The notes beneath the pieces are model-generated. The model made no database searches. It worked only from the letters and a program-made list of their open reading frames with translations, and was not told the DNA's origin. The position numbers and the translations under genes are program-made. A stretch of 64,000 nt of DNA from Limnomonas spitsbergensis (Eukaryota; Chlorophyta; Chlorophyceae; Chlamydomonadales). The stretch lies in assembly GCA_037349105.1 (NCBI GenBank), contig JAYJMM010000081.1, positions 1,178,001 through 1,242,000 on the forward strand, read 5' to 3'. Positions 53,801-64,000 of this stretch are shown here, one piece after another. Position 1 is the first letter of the stretch. Every line of letters starts with the position of its first letter.

Positions 53801-56800
53801 GCAGCACCATGGTTTTCCCAGGCCGGCCCGAGGGCGGCCACGCCAACTCTATGCCCATGACAAACGCATTTGGCGGCGTCGTCGGCGGCTTCTACCCGGC
53901 CCATCATGAGCACCAGGTAGGGGCTGTCAGGCCTTGGCAGAGCACGTGTGCAGGACTTGGTGTGCCTCCTTGTGTTTTAGGATGTCCTAGGGCTCAGCCA
54001 CACGCCTTGCCTACAGACACTTGGTTGGGAATTGGGAGCTCAGTACCTGTTGTTGCCCGCAGAGGGATATGAAAGTGGTGATCCCGTTGAGGCTTAGGGC
54101 CGGGGAAATGGAATACCAAAACTTTTATCAAGCTCTTTTTATGCGTGCACTCGCGCGGCTTGGCTATACCGGCTATCTCTGAATGCAATCTGACAGCTAG
54201 ACAGCTACACACGGTACATTCATCTTCTCTGAGTCCTGTCATAATCCCCAAAACCTCTCGGTGCAAACTGACAGCCTGAGCCCTGACAGCCCGAGCCCTG
54301 AGATCTGTCGTAATACCCCTTGTGCATCCTCTCAGTTTCTCTGATATTGTTCTGTCGATATTGCTTGGCCTTTAGGTTGACATGCATGCCTACGACAGCT
54401 CAAAATACTCCGTCCCATCGCCTCAAGACCTGCACCAGCCCGAGACAGAAGCAATCGCGCAGTTCACGGGAGGAGATCCGGCTGGGGATTGGGGCATGGG
54501 CCAGATGTTCGCTGACGGTGAGTGCGCATCATAGGTCAGTGTACATTGCAGTGTATCAGCTGTGGCGGGCTATAGAGCAGCCACGATGGGGCGCATGGGG
54601 ACTGAACCCTGAGTAACTTATGGTCAGTAGTTTGTTCCCTTGGCTGTGGCAAAAGGTACCGCTCCCAACCATAAGCTCCTTCAAAACCTGGCATTGACGA
54701 CTCAACATCTTCTTTATCTTTGACAGCTTGGCCCCTCTGTCTAAAGGCTGATGTCCTCCACACATTTTCCGCTAATTTGTACCCTCCCATTCTTGCTCAG
54801 CCCGTTCCTTAAACTATTCACACTAAACCCTCCATTTATTTCCTTCCCTTCATCCTTGCCTTTCCATTCCACCCCTTCGATGCTGCTGGTCTGAACGACA
54901 TGGACATTGCCTCCCTCCACAATGTTCATGTTGGATTTCGTTCCCCTCCCCTCAATTCCTGCCCTCTCCCTCAATCCTTCCCCTCACCCCTCACTGCCCT
55001 TCCCCTCAATTCTTGCCTTTCCCCTTCAATTCTTGCCCTTGCCATCTCCCTCAATTCTTTTCCTTCCTTAGATGCTGCTGGCCTGAACGACATGGACATT
55101 GCCTTCCTGTTCAACGACTTTATTAAGGAGGGGGATGAGTGCGCACCAGGCCCTAAGGAGGTGCGTGGCCCCTTACGGGAGATGAGGGTGTGGCAAAAAA
55201 ACCCAAAACATTCCCTGTCCAAGCCATAATCCGCTTCCTGTCCTCGCCTGTGCATCTTCCCATTCCTGACCTGTCCAAGCCATTACCCCTGCCTCTCACT
55301 TCAAGACTTTTGGGCTTTCGGAACCTGAAAACTTGGATACTGGAACCTGCAGGAGCCATGCGCCCCCGTCGTGGAAGCGGACTTGTTCCCTAACGCGGCC
55401 ATGCTCGGCTCTTCGGGGCAGAACTGCATGGCGTCCCCCCCGCTTGGCATGACCGGGCTGGACCGCATGGACTCGCCGTACGTGTCTCTGGCCTTCTCCC
55501 CCATGCACGGCTCCGCAGTTGCCGCCTGCTCCGGCTTTGAGCATCAGGATGACGTGCTGGCATTCATGGCGGGGCAGCATGTGAGCGGGGTCCTGATAGA
55601 AACAAATGGTAACCGCTGTCTCTATGTTTCGATTAGGGCATATGATTGCCGATTTTTCTATTAGACCTTGTTATTGCGATGAACCTCTGCTAGCTTCCAC
55701 TGGCTGGGACCTAAGCATGACCAACCTGCCTTGAACTGTTTTCGTGTGCTGCTGCCTCCTGACTTGCCTTGCAGCTGCTGTTCTCCGTAGCTCCTGGAGC
55801 AGCTCCTCAAATTAGCACATGACATATCATGAAGTCAATTGACAAACTAGATGTCAATCAGATATATACATCTACCCTCCATGCCTTGAACAGAATTTCA
55901 GGCCAGTTTGTTTTTCAGTGTGCAATGCTGTTTTCTGTTTCAGCGTCGTTGCGCCCTGACTTGCCCCCCATTTCATGTCACCTTAGGTCCCTGAGCATGG
56001 TTGCATCAAGCCAGAGCAGGATTGCTCGGACGCCCAGGCCATCGGGCCATGCGGCAGCGGTGGTGCTGCTAGCTACATGGTGCCCGCGGCGTGCGCCCCG
56101 GCATGGCCTGCCGAAGAGCACGCGCAGCATCGACCAATGTACGCGGCATACTGCAGCCAGCAGGAGCAACATGAGGCAGTGGATCCCTTTGCAACAATGA
56201 TGCAGCAGGTACCCAGCAAGTGTAGCAGTCGCTCAATGTTTTGGCCCATGTGTGTTGTGTGGCTTGCATGGGGCCAGCTTCAGCAGGTCCAGAGCCTCGT
56301 GCGCTAGGTAATGCTTCGATTTCTCTCCGCGCTTCGCTTCTTGAGCTCACAACTTGTTGCTCACTAACACGCTGTGTGCTGGCCTGTCGCAGGCGGGGAG
56401 GGGAGGATACTGCACCACATCAGCTCAGTGGGTAAATGACGCGGGCGCAAGCGGAGGGGATACCTCAACAGACGCACCCAGCTCGGCAAGGTATGTGCCT
56501 TGCGTCCAGGACAGCACCCTGTTCAGGTCTGGCCACTCTTTCGTCCTCCCTTCACACTTGTCATGCTGTCCCCACATACTTGCTATCCACACCGGTGTCA
56601 GCATGCTGGGTGACCCCGTAACCCATCAAAAAAATGAAGCAGCTTCTTACAAACCCTAAAGGATCGCTGCTAGGCCAGTCACCCCCCTCTGTCCCCTCCT
56701 TAGCTTCTCATTGACATCCACCTGCTTTCTACATCTTCAGGTGGATGCAAGACAACTGCTTTACAAGCTATTTCACAGCCCCGACTGCGGCCCGGGGCGC

Positions 56801-56915
56801 CACCCTTGAGCGGCGCACCAATGGTAGCATGCCTGTCAGTCCTAGCACTGCTCTGCGCCTGGAGCTGGACCTGCCGGAGGGCCTCTCCCTGGAGGACAGC
56901 GATGTGTGCGCATGA
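50827..56915 (+). CDS. R2R3-MYB transcription factor, 14 exons
   Basis: Sequence-specific DNA-binding protein acting in the nucleus; targets unknown. Exons: 50827-51004, 51174-51264, 51412-51495, 51674-51809, 52457-52602, 52781-52910, 53285-53391, 53580-53916, 54376-54517, 55072-55160, 55353-55580, 55987-56208, 56393-56490, 56741-56915; total 2163 nt, 720 residues, ending in TGA. Two MYB repeats lie at about residues 20-120. R2 has Trp23, Trp48 and Trp67; R3 has Trp80, Trp99 and Trp118 with the regular 18-residue spacing, and includes the signatures [13 protein letters not shown] and [11 protein letters not shown]. The rest is low-complexity: a basic patch around 195-212 ([11 protein letters not shown]...KRKR, possible nuclear localisation signal), an acidic stretch (DSDQEQEE), His-rich exon 7, a Met/His/Gly tract in exon 8, and a possibly activating C-terminal half. 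It is divergent from GPI8, about 744 bp away. The start is the ATG just before the first repeat; an upstream non-coding exon cannot be excluded. Confidence 0.9.
54878..54935 (+). repeat. Copy of the 5' edge of MYB exon 10
   Basis: GATGCTGCTGGTCTGAACGA at 54879 onwards repeats the true exon 10 start (GATGCTGCTGGCCTGAACGA at 55071) for about 45 nt, including MDIA codons. The true exon's acceptor TTAG is replaced by CTTC in the copy, so it should be a dead pseudo-exon. Between them, 54940-55065 is a C/T-rich CCCCTCAATTCTTGCC repeat. Confidence 0.93.
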
Positions 56916-59380
56916 GAGCCTTTTCTGTGTTTGTGTGTTTCAGGAGTTGTCAGATGAAATCAGTCTCCTCGCTTGGACTTGAATCATGTGTCAGCTAGAA
57001 CACGCACCAGTCCCTAGGGGGCACTGCACTGACTTGCTATTGAGCAAGCCAAGGTGCTGCTGTGCACGCAGCGCAAATGATTGGTTTGCTCCCTTGGTGT
57101 TGCAATCTGTGACGGCCTCAGCACGTAACTATTTTTCTTCGAGGTGACACTTTGTGGAACCTTCGCCCTCCATTTTTCGTCGGTGTGTGCAGGGCGTAGC
57201 TGTAGGTTCGCTGGATGCCCATTTCCTCTTGGGCCAAATGCCTCTAAGCAGCTGTCAGAGCAAACTCTACGCCCCTCCCCTGCTCTAATTGTTTCTGCTG
57301 CTAATGCCTCTTCTCTATTTGTACATCTGTCTTTACGCACAAATGGGGAGGCAAGCACCAAGGCCTCCTACTTTGCTCCCTTCCCATGGCCTAGGCATGG
57401 AACCGTGCCATTTGGTTTTGAGGGGAGATGAGTGTCAAGCACTTAGATCAGATCATATAGAGCTCGGGGTTTTGATCAGTTTATATCTGTTTTATATTCC
57501 TCGCGGTAGCAGGGGGGACCCCCTCTGCCCGCCACATTTTTTGTTGGCCTTATATATGTTCTCATTGTCTCGCTTGTGAGAGGACTCCCTGGTGTTTACA
57601 GTATTGACTCTGGTCCCTCTTTGCTGCTTTGAATGTGGAGGTTGAAATGGATGTGGTGGTGCTGTGCTCAAATCATCCAGCCCTTGTACCCCCGTAGTTT
57701 AACCCTATTGATCCAATAGCGACTGTTTTTTTGTGTTGTCAGTGATTTTACTGAGCTCGTTTATCCCACGGTGCAAACAGTGATGTTGTACCTTTGGGAG
57801 CCCATTATATAGTTTAATTGTTCAAACCATTGATCCCTAACTGGTAATGGGCCACCTTTGGTGGCCCCTGTTTTACGTTGCGCTCCTCTCACACATGTTC
57901 CATTCAGTTGTTTTGGAGCGGACGCTTGGAACCCCTGACCCACCATGTAGTTTAACCAACAGCCTATTGATCCCAATCCCTCTGCGAACTCGTCTTGTGT
58001 TGCCAGTGCTTGTGCTGTGCTTCATCCCCCCCATTTTCCATCACTGGCTATGTTTTCATGTGTCCCGCGTGTTTTCAAGAGGCTAGCTTCTTAACCCACC
58101 TTGGTCTCGCTGATCCTGTTACGTTGACAAAGTGGAGATGTCTTGTGTTATTCTTGCTTGGGTCACCTGGTTTCAAGGGTCACCGTGATAGCATGCAGAC
58201 TGTGGTGACCGCATGTTGTAATCTTGACATGCAAAAACATTGTTGGGCCTATCCCTGGTGCCCTTTCTCCTTATTCGGAGGATTTCCCACATGTGCAAGG
58301 GCTGCAACCAGGAGACCATCGATACTTGGGGGAGGATAGGATACCAGTATAGGAAGGAGACTGGAAGTCGGCCCGGTTGAACTTCATGCCCATTGACTGA
58401 TGTTCTGATGGTGAAGAGGCAATTATTTCGTTTTCTTTTGGTGAAGAACAAGCTGGCTTCTATTCGACTTGGTCACCAGAGAAAGGCTTGGGTACAAGGC
58501 CCGATGATTGCTAGCATTATGTGATGAATTGTTTATTTGATGCCAAGCCTTGAAAGGATTAGGGGACTCAAGGAAGTGTGAGGGGCCGTTATCTTGAAGA
58601 ATGGCCGAAATATAGCAGTTGGAGGTCCAACGTTGGCAATTTACGAATAACGAAAGAGTTTCACTGGCTTCTGGACCAAGGGGGCCAGGTAGGAAAGAAA
58701 TAAAGCCTAGAGAGGGCCGTGACCAGGCACCTCGTATCTAGGACATGTGAGATCCGAAAAACGGTACCCATGCAAAGGACCCCTACCTACCCCGGTGCAC
58801 CTGAAGGGGGGAAATCCCGGGGACATCCAGTCAGGTCACCAGTAAGTGTCCATCCACACAGGGGGGGATGCCGATGGGGGAAAAGGGGGGGACGACGGGT
58901 TTTTCTGTGGTGGTCTCCAACTCGGGCTAAAACCTTGGCGCGGACCGAACAAAACCGACCTGCCCGACTGCTCACTCCAAACTCCAATGGAAACACAGCC
59001 TTACTGGTGACCTGACTGGGACATCCCCACGGTTTTAGTGAATTTCCCCCTGAGGCCCTATTATCAATTGTCAGAGACGAGGATTGTCGATGGCCAATGG
59101 CCGTCAGATATTTTCTCAGCCTCAGTCAGTGTTCTGCCTTCTGACGCAGGCATCGGAAATGGCCACATGTCAGAGGCCCGAATTCGTCATAAAAGAGGGG
59201 TTTAGGCTAGGGCATAGGCTCCACTTCTGTTGTCCCTCCCCTCCCTGCCGACCAGGTTGCTAGGTGACTGCAGCATTTTCGCATAAAATCAAGTTAACTC
59301 TGCATTTAGCGCTGCCTGCTTCCTCTCTGAAACATCCAAGGCGTCAATCCGTCGACCGAGTCTGATCTCACGCGCACGTC
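56916..59380. other. MYB 3' flank and Y14 upstream region, no gene seen
   Basis: No coding exon could be supported. 57690-57975 has three loose copies of a block around TAGTTTAACxxxATTGATCC (57697, 57811, 57947). 58740-59010 holds G-runs. The 120 bp before the Y14 start (59260-59380) are expected to hold its 5' UTR and promoter, but no motif stands out. Confidence 0.45.
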
Positions 59381-61647
59381 ATGGCCGATATGGAGACCGA
59401 GGCACAAGTGGTAAACGACTCTGGGAGAAAGATGAAGGGGCGAGGCCACCGTGATCCCACCTCCCTCGAGGATCGCTACAAGAACGTTCGATTCATAGAG
59501 CTGGAGGCGGTCACTGGCCCTGGGCCTACGAAGTCCGTCGAGGGCTGGGTCGTGTTCATCACCGGCATAAACGAGGAGGCGCAGGAGGAAGACATTCATG
59601 AGGCCTTTGCCGAGTTCGGCGACATCAAAAATATATACATGAACCTTGACCGGCAAACGGTGGGTGGGGCCAACATTGCCCTGCATTGTCAAGCAAACAG
59701 AATGCCCGTCTGCCACATGTATGATGGGTGTGCACAAGCGGAGCGTCTAATTTTTGGTAGTTGCCACACCATTACATTCCTGTAGTGTTGCCATGCGTCC
59801 GAATACGCGTCCCCTGCACTGACTATGGTCACAAAAGCACAGATAAGGAAGTTAGGATCAAAAGACAGGAAGATATTGGGGCCCTGCCGAAAATTATTTG
59901 CTGAGACCTTCCTTCTCTCAATCTGCATGGAGTGCATGAAGTACAACGCATGGGAGAGGCTGTAGGTGCGGATCAGCCACAGTGTTCAGCTCACTAAAGT
60001 CCTTAAAATGCCTGAGCACCAGCCACCTGCATAGGGATGGTGCCGAGCACTAGCTCGCGCACCTGTGCATCAATGCAGTCATCTACATTTGCCTCAGAAT
60101 AACGCGTAATTCAGCCGGAGCTGGATCACGTTGATTAAATGAAGCAAGCTATGCTCAGTGGGTGCATGGACCAGGCTTGGACCAGTTTTGCATGGTGCTG
60201 ACTGGGATATATTTTGCATGGTGCAAGCTTGGTGCAGTTCTGTTTAGTGCAGGCTAGGATCAGTTCTGTGTGGTGCAGGCTAGGATCAGTTTGCGCATGG
60301 CGCTCCCTTCCATGGGAAGTTCGGATGCATGGGGTTTGAGGCATCACCAGGCACAGCACGACAAAGGATTGGCAGCATTCTGCCGGGCAAGACCTTCCTC
60401 ATCGCCTCATCATCAGACTTGCGCTCTGCCAGAGCTGGCAGCGTTGATGCGAACAAATCATGTCGAACCGGACGGTGCGGGCGGCGGTGTACTTTCCCTC
60501 TTGATCATATCTCACCATACTCCTGGACTATGATAGCTTTGCCCTCTGGCTCAGGCTGAACATGCAGCATTGGATGGGAAACAACATACGACCTCCCAGG
60601 CGTTTCAAGCGGCGGTCCACCTTGCTTGTCTTGCCATAACCCTTGGCCATGTCAGCCTTGTGCTCTGCCTTCCGCCCTATCCATGCTGCCACTCATCTAG
60701 AAACGATCAGTTTGGGGCGATTTCTGGTCATGAAGGTTAGCGTTTTGATGGGTTGCCACAAATATTGTACTGTTCTCGAACAGTCATCATTTTACTGTTT
60801 TACGCTGCCGCACACCGTTTTTTTGTCACATGCGAGTCCCTTGTACGGTGTCTGGGCCCAATGCTAATAACGATGCTCGATGAATTGCGCCATTCCCTAG
60901 TTCCGCTCTCCCATGCACGCTAACGCCATGTGATCATGGCCTGTCTCACTGTACCGCTGACAGTGCACTTCCGAAGCCCTACGCCCTTTTCACCTGCTGA
61001 AATCCAGAGTCTCTTTAATCTTTATACGTCCTACAGTCTACAGCTCTCAACCTTTTCAACTTAAAGCATCCAGTTTCTCAATTCCTTCATCAATCATTAA
61101 TTCCTGGTTGAACCATGAATTGATATGTATCTGCTAATTGCTGGTGCTGGTGCCCTGGGACTTCCACTGAAAACCAAAGGCTGCAGATCGATACAAAAAT
61201 ACAAAAAAAGTCAAATTATAATCCAGGCATGATGGCACAAAATATTATTCAGAGGGCTGACAGAGCGCCATTGTAGGCCTTCAATCCACGGCTGAAATGT
61301 TTTACCTGTTTGCCTGACTAAAATTCCCAATCCGTTTTCCTGATGGGTCTGAGCTTAACGGTTATCAATTCGCCCTCCTGGTAGGATTTCGTCAAGTGCT
61401 ATGCGCTAAAGCGTGAACCCTTTCAATGCGCCCCCCTGGCAGTGTTTATTCAATAGCTCTACCCTATACCCTGAACCCTTTCAATGCGCCCTCCTGGCAG
61501 GGTTTCGTCAAGGGCTATGCGCTTGTGGAGTACAAGGACAAGCGGGAGGCTCAGGCGGCCATTGATGCCATGAATGGGCAGGAGATCCTAGAGAAGAAGG
61601 TCGCAGTGGACTGGGCCTTCAAGAAGGGAGCTCAGAAGAGGCGATGA
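59381..61647 (+). CDS. RBM8A: Y14/RBM8A, RRM subunit of the exon junction complex, 2 exons
   Basis: Core component of the exon junction complex: binds Mago and marks spliced mRNA for export, localisation and nonsense-mediated decay. Exons 59381-59659 and 61501-61647 give 141 residues and TGA, joined by a 1841-bp intron with donor ACG/GTGGGT and acceptor CTGGCAG. The N-terminus has the Y14 block ([19 protein letters not shown]) before one RRM at about 55-131, with RNP2 VVFITG (57-62) and RNP1 [11 protein letters not shown] (94-104); the intron falls right before RNP1. A short basic tail (KKGAQKRR) ends the protein, consistent with the family's basic C-terminus. The acceptor of the second exon and the last codons are both duplicated nearby as degenerate copies. 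Identification is strong because the whole length aligns by eye with no gap. Confidence 0.95.
61375..61500 (+). repeat. Two degenerate copies of the 5' edge of Y14 exon 2
   Basis: The true junction CCTCCTGGCAG/GGTTTCGTCAAGGGCTATGC (61501) is preceded by CCTCCTGGTAG/GATTTCGTCAAGTGCTATGC at about 61375-61405 and a more decayed CCCCCTGGCAG/TGTTTATTCAATAGCTCTAC at about 61432-61462. The spacer GTGAACCCTTTCAATGCGCC or its variant is shared, giving a unit of about 60 nt. Confidence 0.95.
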
Positions 61648-61674
61648 GGGGGCAGGGGGGTTAAACCCTTTGGG

Positions 61675-62060
61675 TTGCCGCTGGGGGAATATGGTATCAG
61701 TGGACTTGGTCTTCACAGAAGAGGCGACGAGGGGGGCAGGGGGTGCATGGGGGCCCCTCGACGCATGGCTGAAGGGTGCATGGAGCCCCTTGTTGCATGG
61801 CTGTGGGGTGCATGGGGGCACAGGACGCAGTTGACTTGGTCTTCAGGAAGGAGCTCAGAAGAGGGAATGAGTGAGACAGGTCCTTTAGAGGCTTGGGTGG
61901 AGGGGCATATGAGGATGCATGGTTGTAGGGTGCATGGGGCAGAAGGTGCATGGTCTTGGGGTGCATGGGGGCCCATGACGCAGTGGACTTGGTTTTCACG
62001 GAAACAGGGCCTTTAAAGGCTTGGATGGAGGGGCATACGAGGATGCAGCATGCTGAACTG
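61675..62060 (+). repeat. Three copies of the last coding segment of Y14, downstream of the stop
   Basis: The end of the coding region (GTGGACTGGGCCTTCAAGAA, near 61606) recurs as GTGGACTTGGTCTTCACAGA (61699), GTTGACTTGGTCTTCAGGAA (61829) and GTGGACTTGGTTTTCACGGA (61984), each followed by GCTCAGAAGAGG-like sequence. Spacers carry GGGTGCATGG repeats. This shows that the duplication also acts at a gene end with no splice site. Confidence 0.92.
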
Positions 62061-62519
62061 ATGCGTGGAGGATACAGGCTTTCTTGTGATGGCTTTTACA
62101 AGACACTTGGTGGCTGTCCGATTTTGCTTCTGAAGGGAGCTGTGCCAAAAGGGTGTGACGCATGAGGAGGTATGCGACTGCCTGAAGTGCTCGTGACTGA
62201 CCATACGCCGGGGAGGGGGCTTCCTGTTTTCAGGTTTTTGATGTAGTCCAGTGGGTGCAGAGATGGTGCCAGATGGGGATATGCACAGCTGTCACATACT
62301 TAAGGGCGCTGACGAAAGATGAGACATGCAGAGCCAGGCCCTGACATCCCCCAATTTACCTGAGCCCGACTGTTCTGATTTCTGTGCACTTGTAATTCTG
62401 AAGGGGCTTCTTTTGTCAAATGGCACATTGTGCATACGAGTAATCAGTTTTCGTTTCTGCTGTGGGGCCGGAAGCACTGGAATCGAATGCTCTTTTTGCG
62501 TTACATACCACCCGGTAAT

Positions 62520-62780
62520 TGTGTGTGGTGGCCGAGCTTCATTTCAGCATGGCCCATAGGTGTAACGTCATTAACTTTTATGTGGTGGAGCATGGCCCAG
62601 AGGTGTAACGTCATCGACACGTGATGGAATTCGTATGATGAGTTTATCCGCCTGAACTGCTGTGGCAAAGGGTCCAGGGAAGCTTAACGTGTGTTGGTGG
62701 TGGTGGTAGCGGAGGGGGGTCTTAATGCCCCCAGTTAATGACGTAACACCTCTGCCCACGGCCCAGCTTAAATAAAGCTT
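62520..62780. repeat. Cluster of dispersed transposon-end motifs
   Basis: GGCCGAGCTTCATTTCAGCA (62531) and ATGGCCCAGAGGTGTAACGT (62592) are direct copies; 62733-62770 carries the inverted motif (AATGACGTAACACCTCTGCC). The same motif appears at 36-66, 33706, 34099, 34776, 36174 and 37527. Confidence 0.65.
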
Positions 62781-64000
62781 GACAAGCATGAAGTCAGGTA
62801 GGAAAGTCAAGGGAGAAGGCACAAGAGGGAGGAAAGGAAAGCAAGTTCACCTTCCAAACAACAAGAACCACAACACAAAACTCAGGCTGACCGTATCCCC
62901 TGCCCCTGAAGAGACTAGCCGTTACAAACTTCAACTACAATTTCCACGAAAGCCAGGGCCTCCCTCTCCTGCCATCGGCCTATCCTAGTTCCTGTCTTTT
63001 AGGGAGGAAAAAGGAACTAAAGGCAACAGGAAAGACAGAGAGGAGTATAAAGGACAAAGCCCCCGCCCCCCTTAGAAAACGGAAGGCTGAGCGAAGGGCC
63101 CAGCCCCTGAAAGCAAGAGAGAGACAAAAAAGGATAGAGCTAGGCCCCTAAAGGAGAAAACTAGCCCTTAACAAAGTCTACCAGGTCCTCAACAAAACCC
63201 AGAGCCTCCCACCCATGACTGCCCTGGTACAACTGCTGAACATCCGTGGCGCCCCCCTGGGGGCCTGTCCTACCTCTCGCCCTCAGCCTGTCCTTCACGC
63301 TAGGGCAATGACAGCACGCATGCAGCGCATCCTCCACATGTTGGCTGTATCCCACCCTTAGCAGTAGCGTGTGTCACGCTGATGATCGCTGCGCCGTCCT
63401 CTATTATCAGCTGTGTTGACCGCTCCGAGTCGCAGCCATAAGTTATTGCACACACGAGCGCAAGCCCTTTCGCTAGTGCAGCTCCTGGTGCTTGCTTGCT
63501 GTAGGCTGAAACCAGGCGTGGTAGGCGGCCGTAGACCTGTAAATACGCGCGGTGCGCTACATTAGCATGACATTAAGTGGCGGGGTCCCTAGGGTGTCCC
63601 CGGCTGACGACCTCCATCTGCGCCCGCTCGTAGGCAGCATGCACTAGCGCCAGCACCTTAGAGACGGGGAGAGGTTGTAGGTCAGCCACCTGTAGAGGCT
63701 GCCCGTTATGAGGGGCCTTTAGATTATAGTGGGCTGTAGCATCTATCCCACAGCCAACCACGGTATCACTCCTTCTTCTGTCATGTTTATCCCACAAAAC
63801 AGGGTGAGTTGATTCTATCCGTTGCTGAAAGCAATCATGGCTTATTGGCCTTGTTGGACGTGCCAATGTCAGCCAGATACACCATTACGTAATTTGCTCA
63901 TGCATCAGACAGTTTTAGTTGGTTGCAGGCAGGATGACCCCGTGCATGGGCCCGTGCTCGACTGCTTGCATCATAACCAAGAATCGCCTCCTTTAAGGCT
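62780..64000 (-). mobile_element. Possible retroelement remnant
   Basis: On the minus strand, 63355-63161 encodes YSQHVEDALHACCHCPSVKD, reminiscent of the Cys/His-rich C-terminal end of non-LTR retrotransposon reverse transcriptases (HxxxHCxxxxxxR). 63866-63573 is a second open frame without recognised domains. 62800-63140 is purine-rich (GGAAAGGAAA, AAAGGAACTAAAGG). No reverse transcriptase core is visible, so this is a tentative call. Confidence 0.3.

Overview
The window looks like nuclear DNA of a eukaryote, most likely a green alga. It is intron-rich, has GT-AG splice junctions, plant-telomere-like TTTAGGG/TTCAGGG words scattered through its introns, and a plant-type R2R3-MYB gene. A prasinophyte such as Cymbomonas is a guess from style alone. 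There is no sign of prokaryotic operons, CRISPR or RNA genes.

Four multi-exon genes could be rebuilt exon by exon with consistent splice phases. A fifth is weaker. (1) Minus strand, 31966 to 2990: an aminopeptidase P (Xaa-Pro aminopeptidase, M24B) with 15 exons and 650 residues spread over 29 kb. (2) Minus strand, 32790 to 32136: a small unrecognised protein with a hydrophobic C-terminus (weak). (3) Minus strand, 50082 to 36314: GPI8/PIG-K, the catalytic subunit of GPI transamidase, with 11 exons and 428 residues. (4) Plus strand, 50827 to 56915: an R2R3-MYB transcription factor with 14 exons and 720 residues, divergent from GPI8 across about 744 bp. (5) Plus strand, 59381 to 61647: Y14/RBM8A, the RRM subunit of the exon junction complex, with 2 exons and 141 residues. 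The five genes belong to unrelated pathways; nothing suggests a functional cluster.

The striking feature is the introns. Many hold tandem or degenerate copies of the edge of the adjoining exon: splice acceptor plus the first codons, or last codons plus splice donor. Some copies have grown into minisatellites: 58 nt x 118 and 82 nt x 36 in aminopeptidase P, and 57 nt x about 14 and 82 nt x 15 in GPI8. Smaller versions occur in MYB and Y14, and after the stop codons of Y14 and aminopeptidase P. The process therefore looks genome-wide and is the best candidate here for something undescribed.

Transposable elements are also present: two hAT-like non-autonomous elements in one GPI8 intron (one with a perfect 8-bp target duplication), a family of small elements inserted at TA with TACCGTA ends (one nested inside another, with the empty site visible elsewhere in the window), and several dispersed repeat modules in 1-2000, 33000-36300 and 62500-64000.
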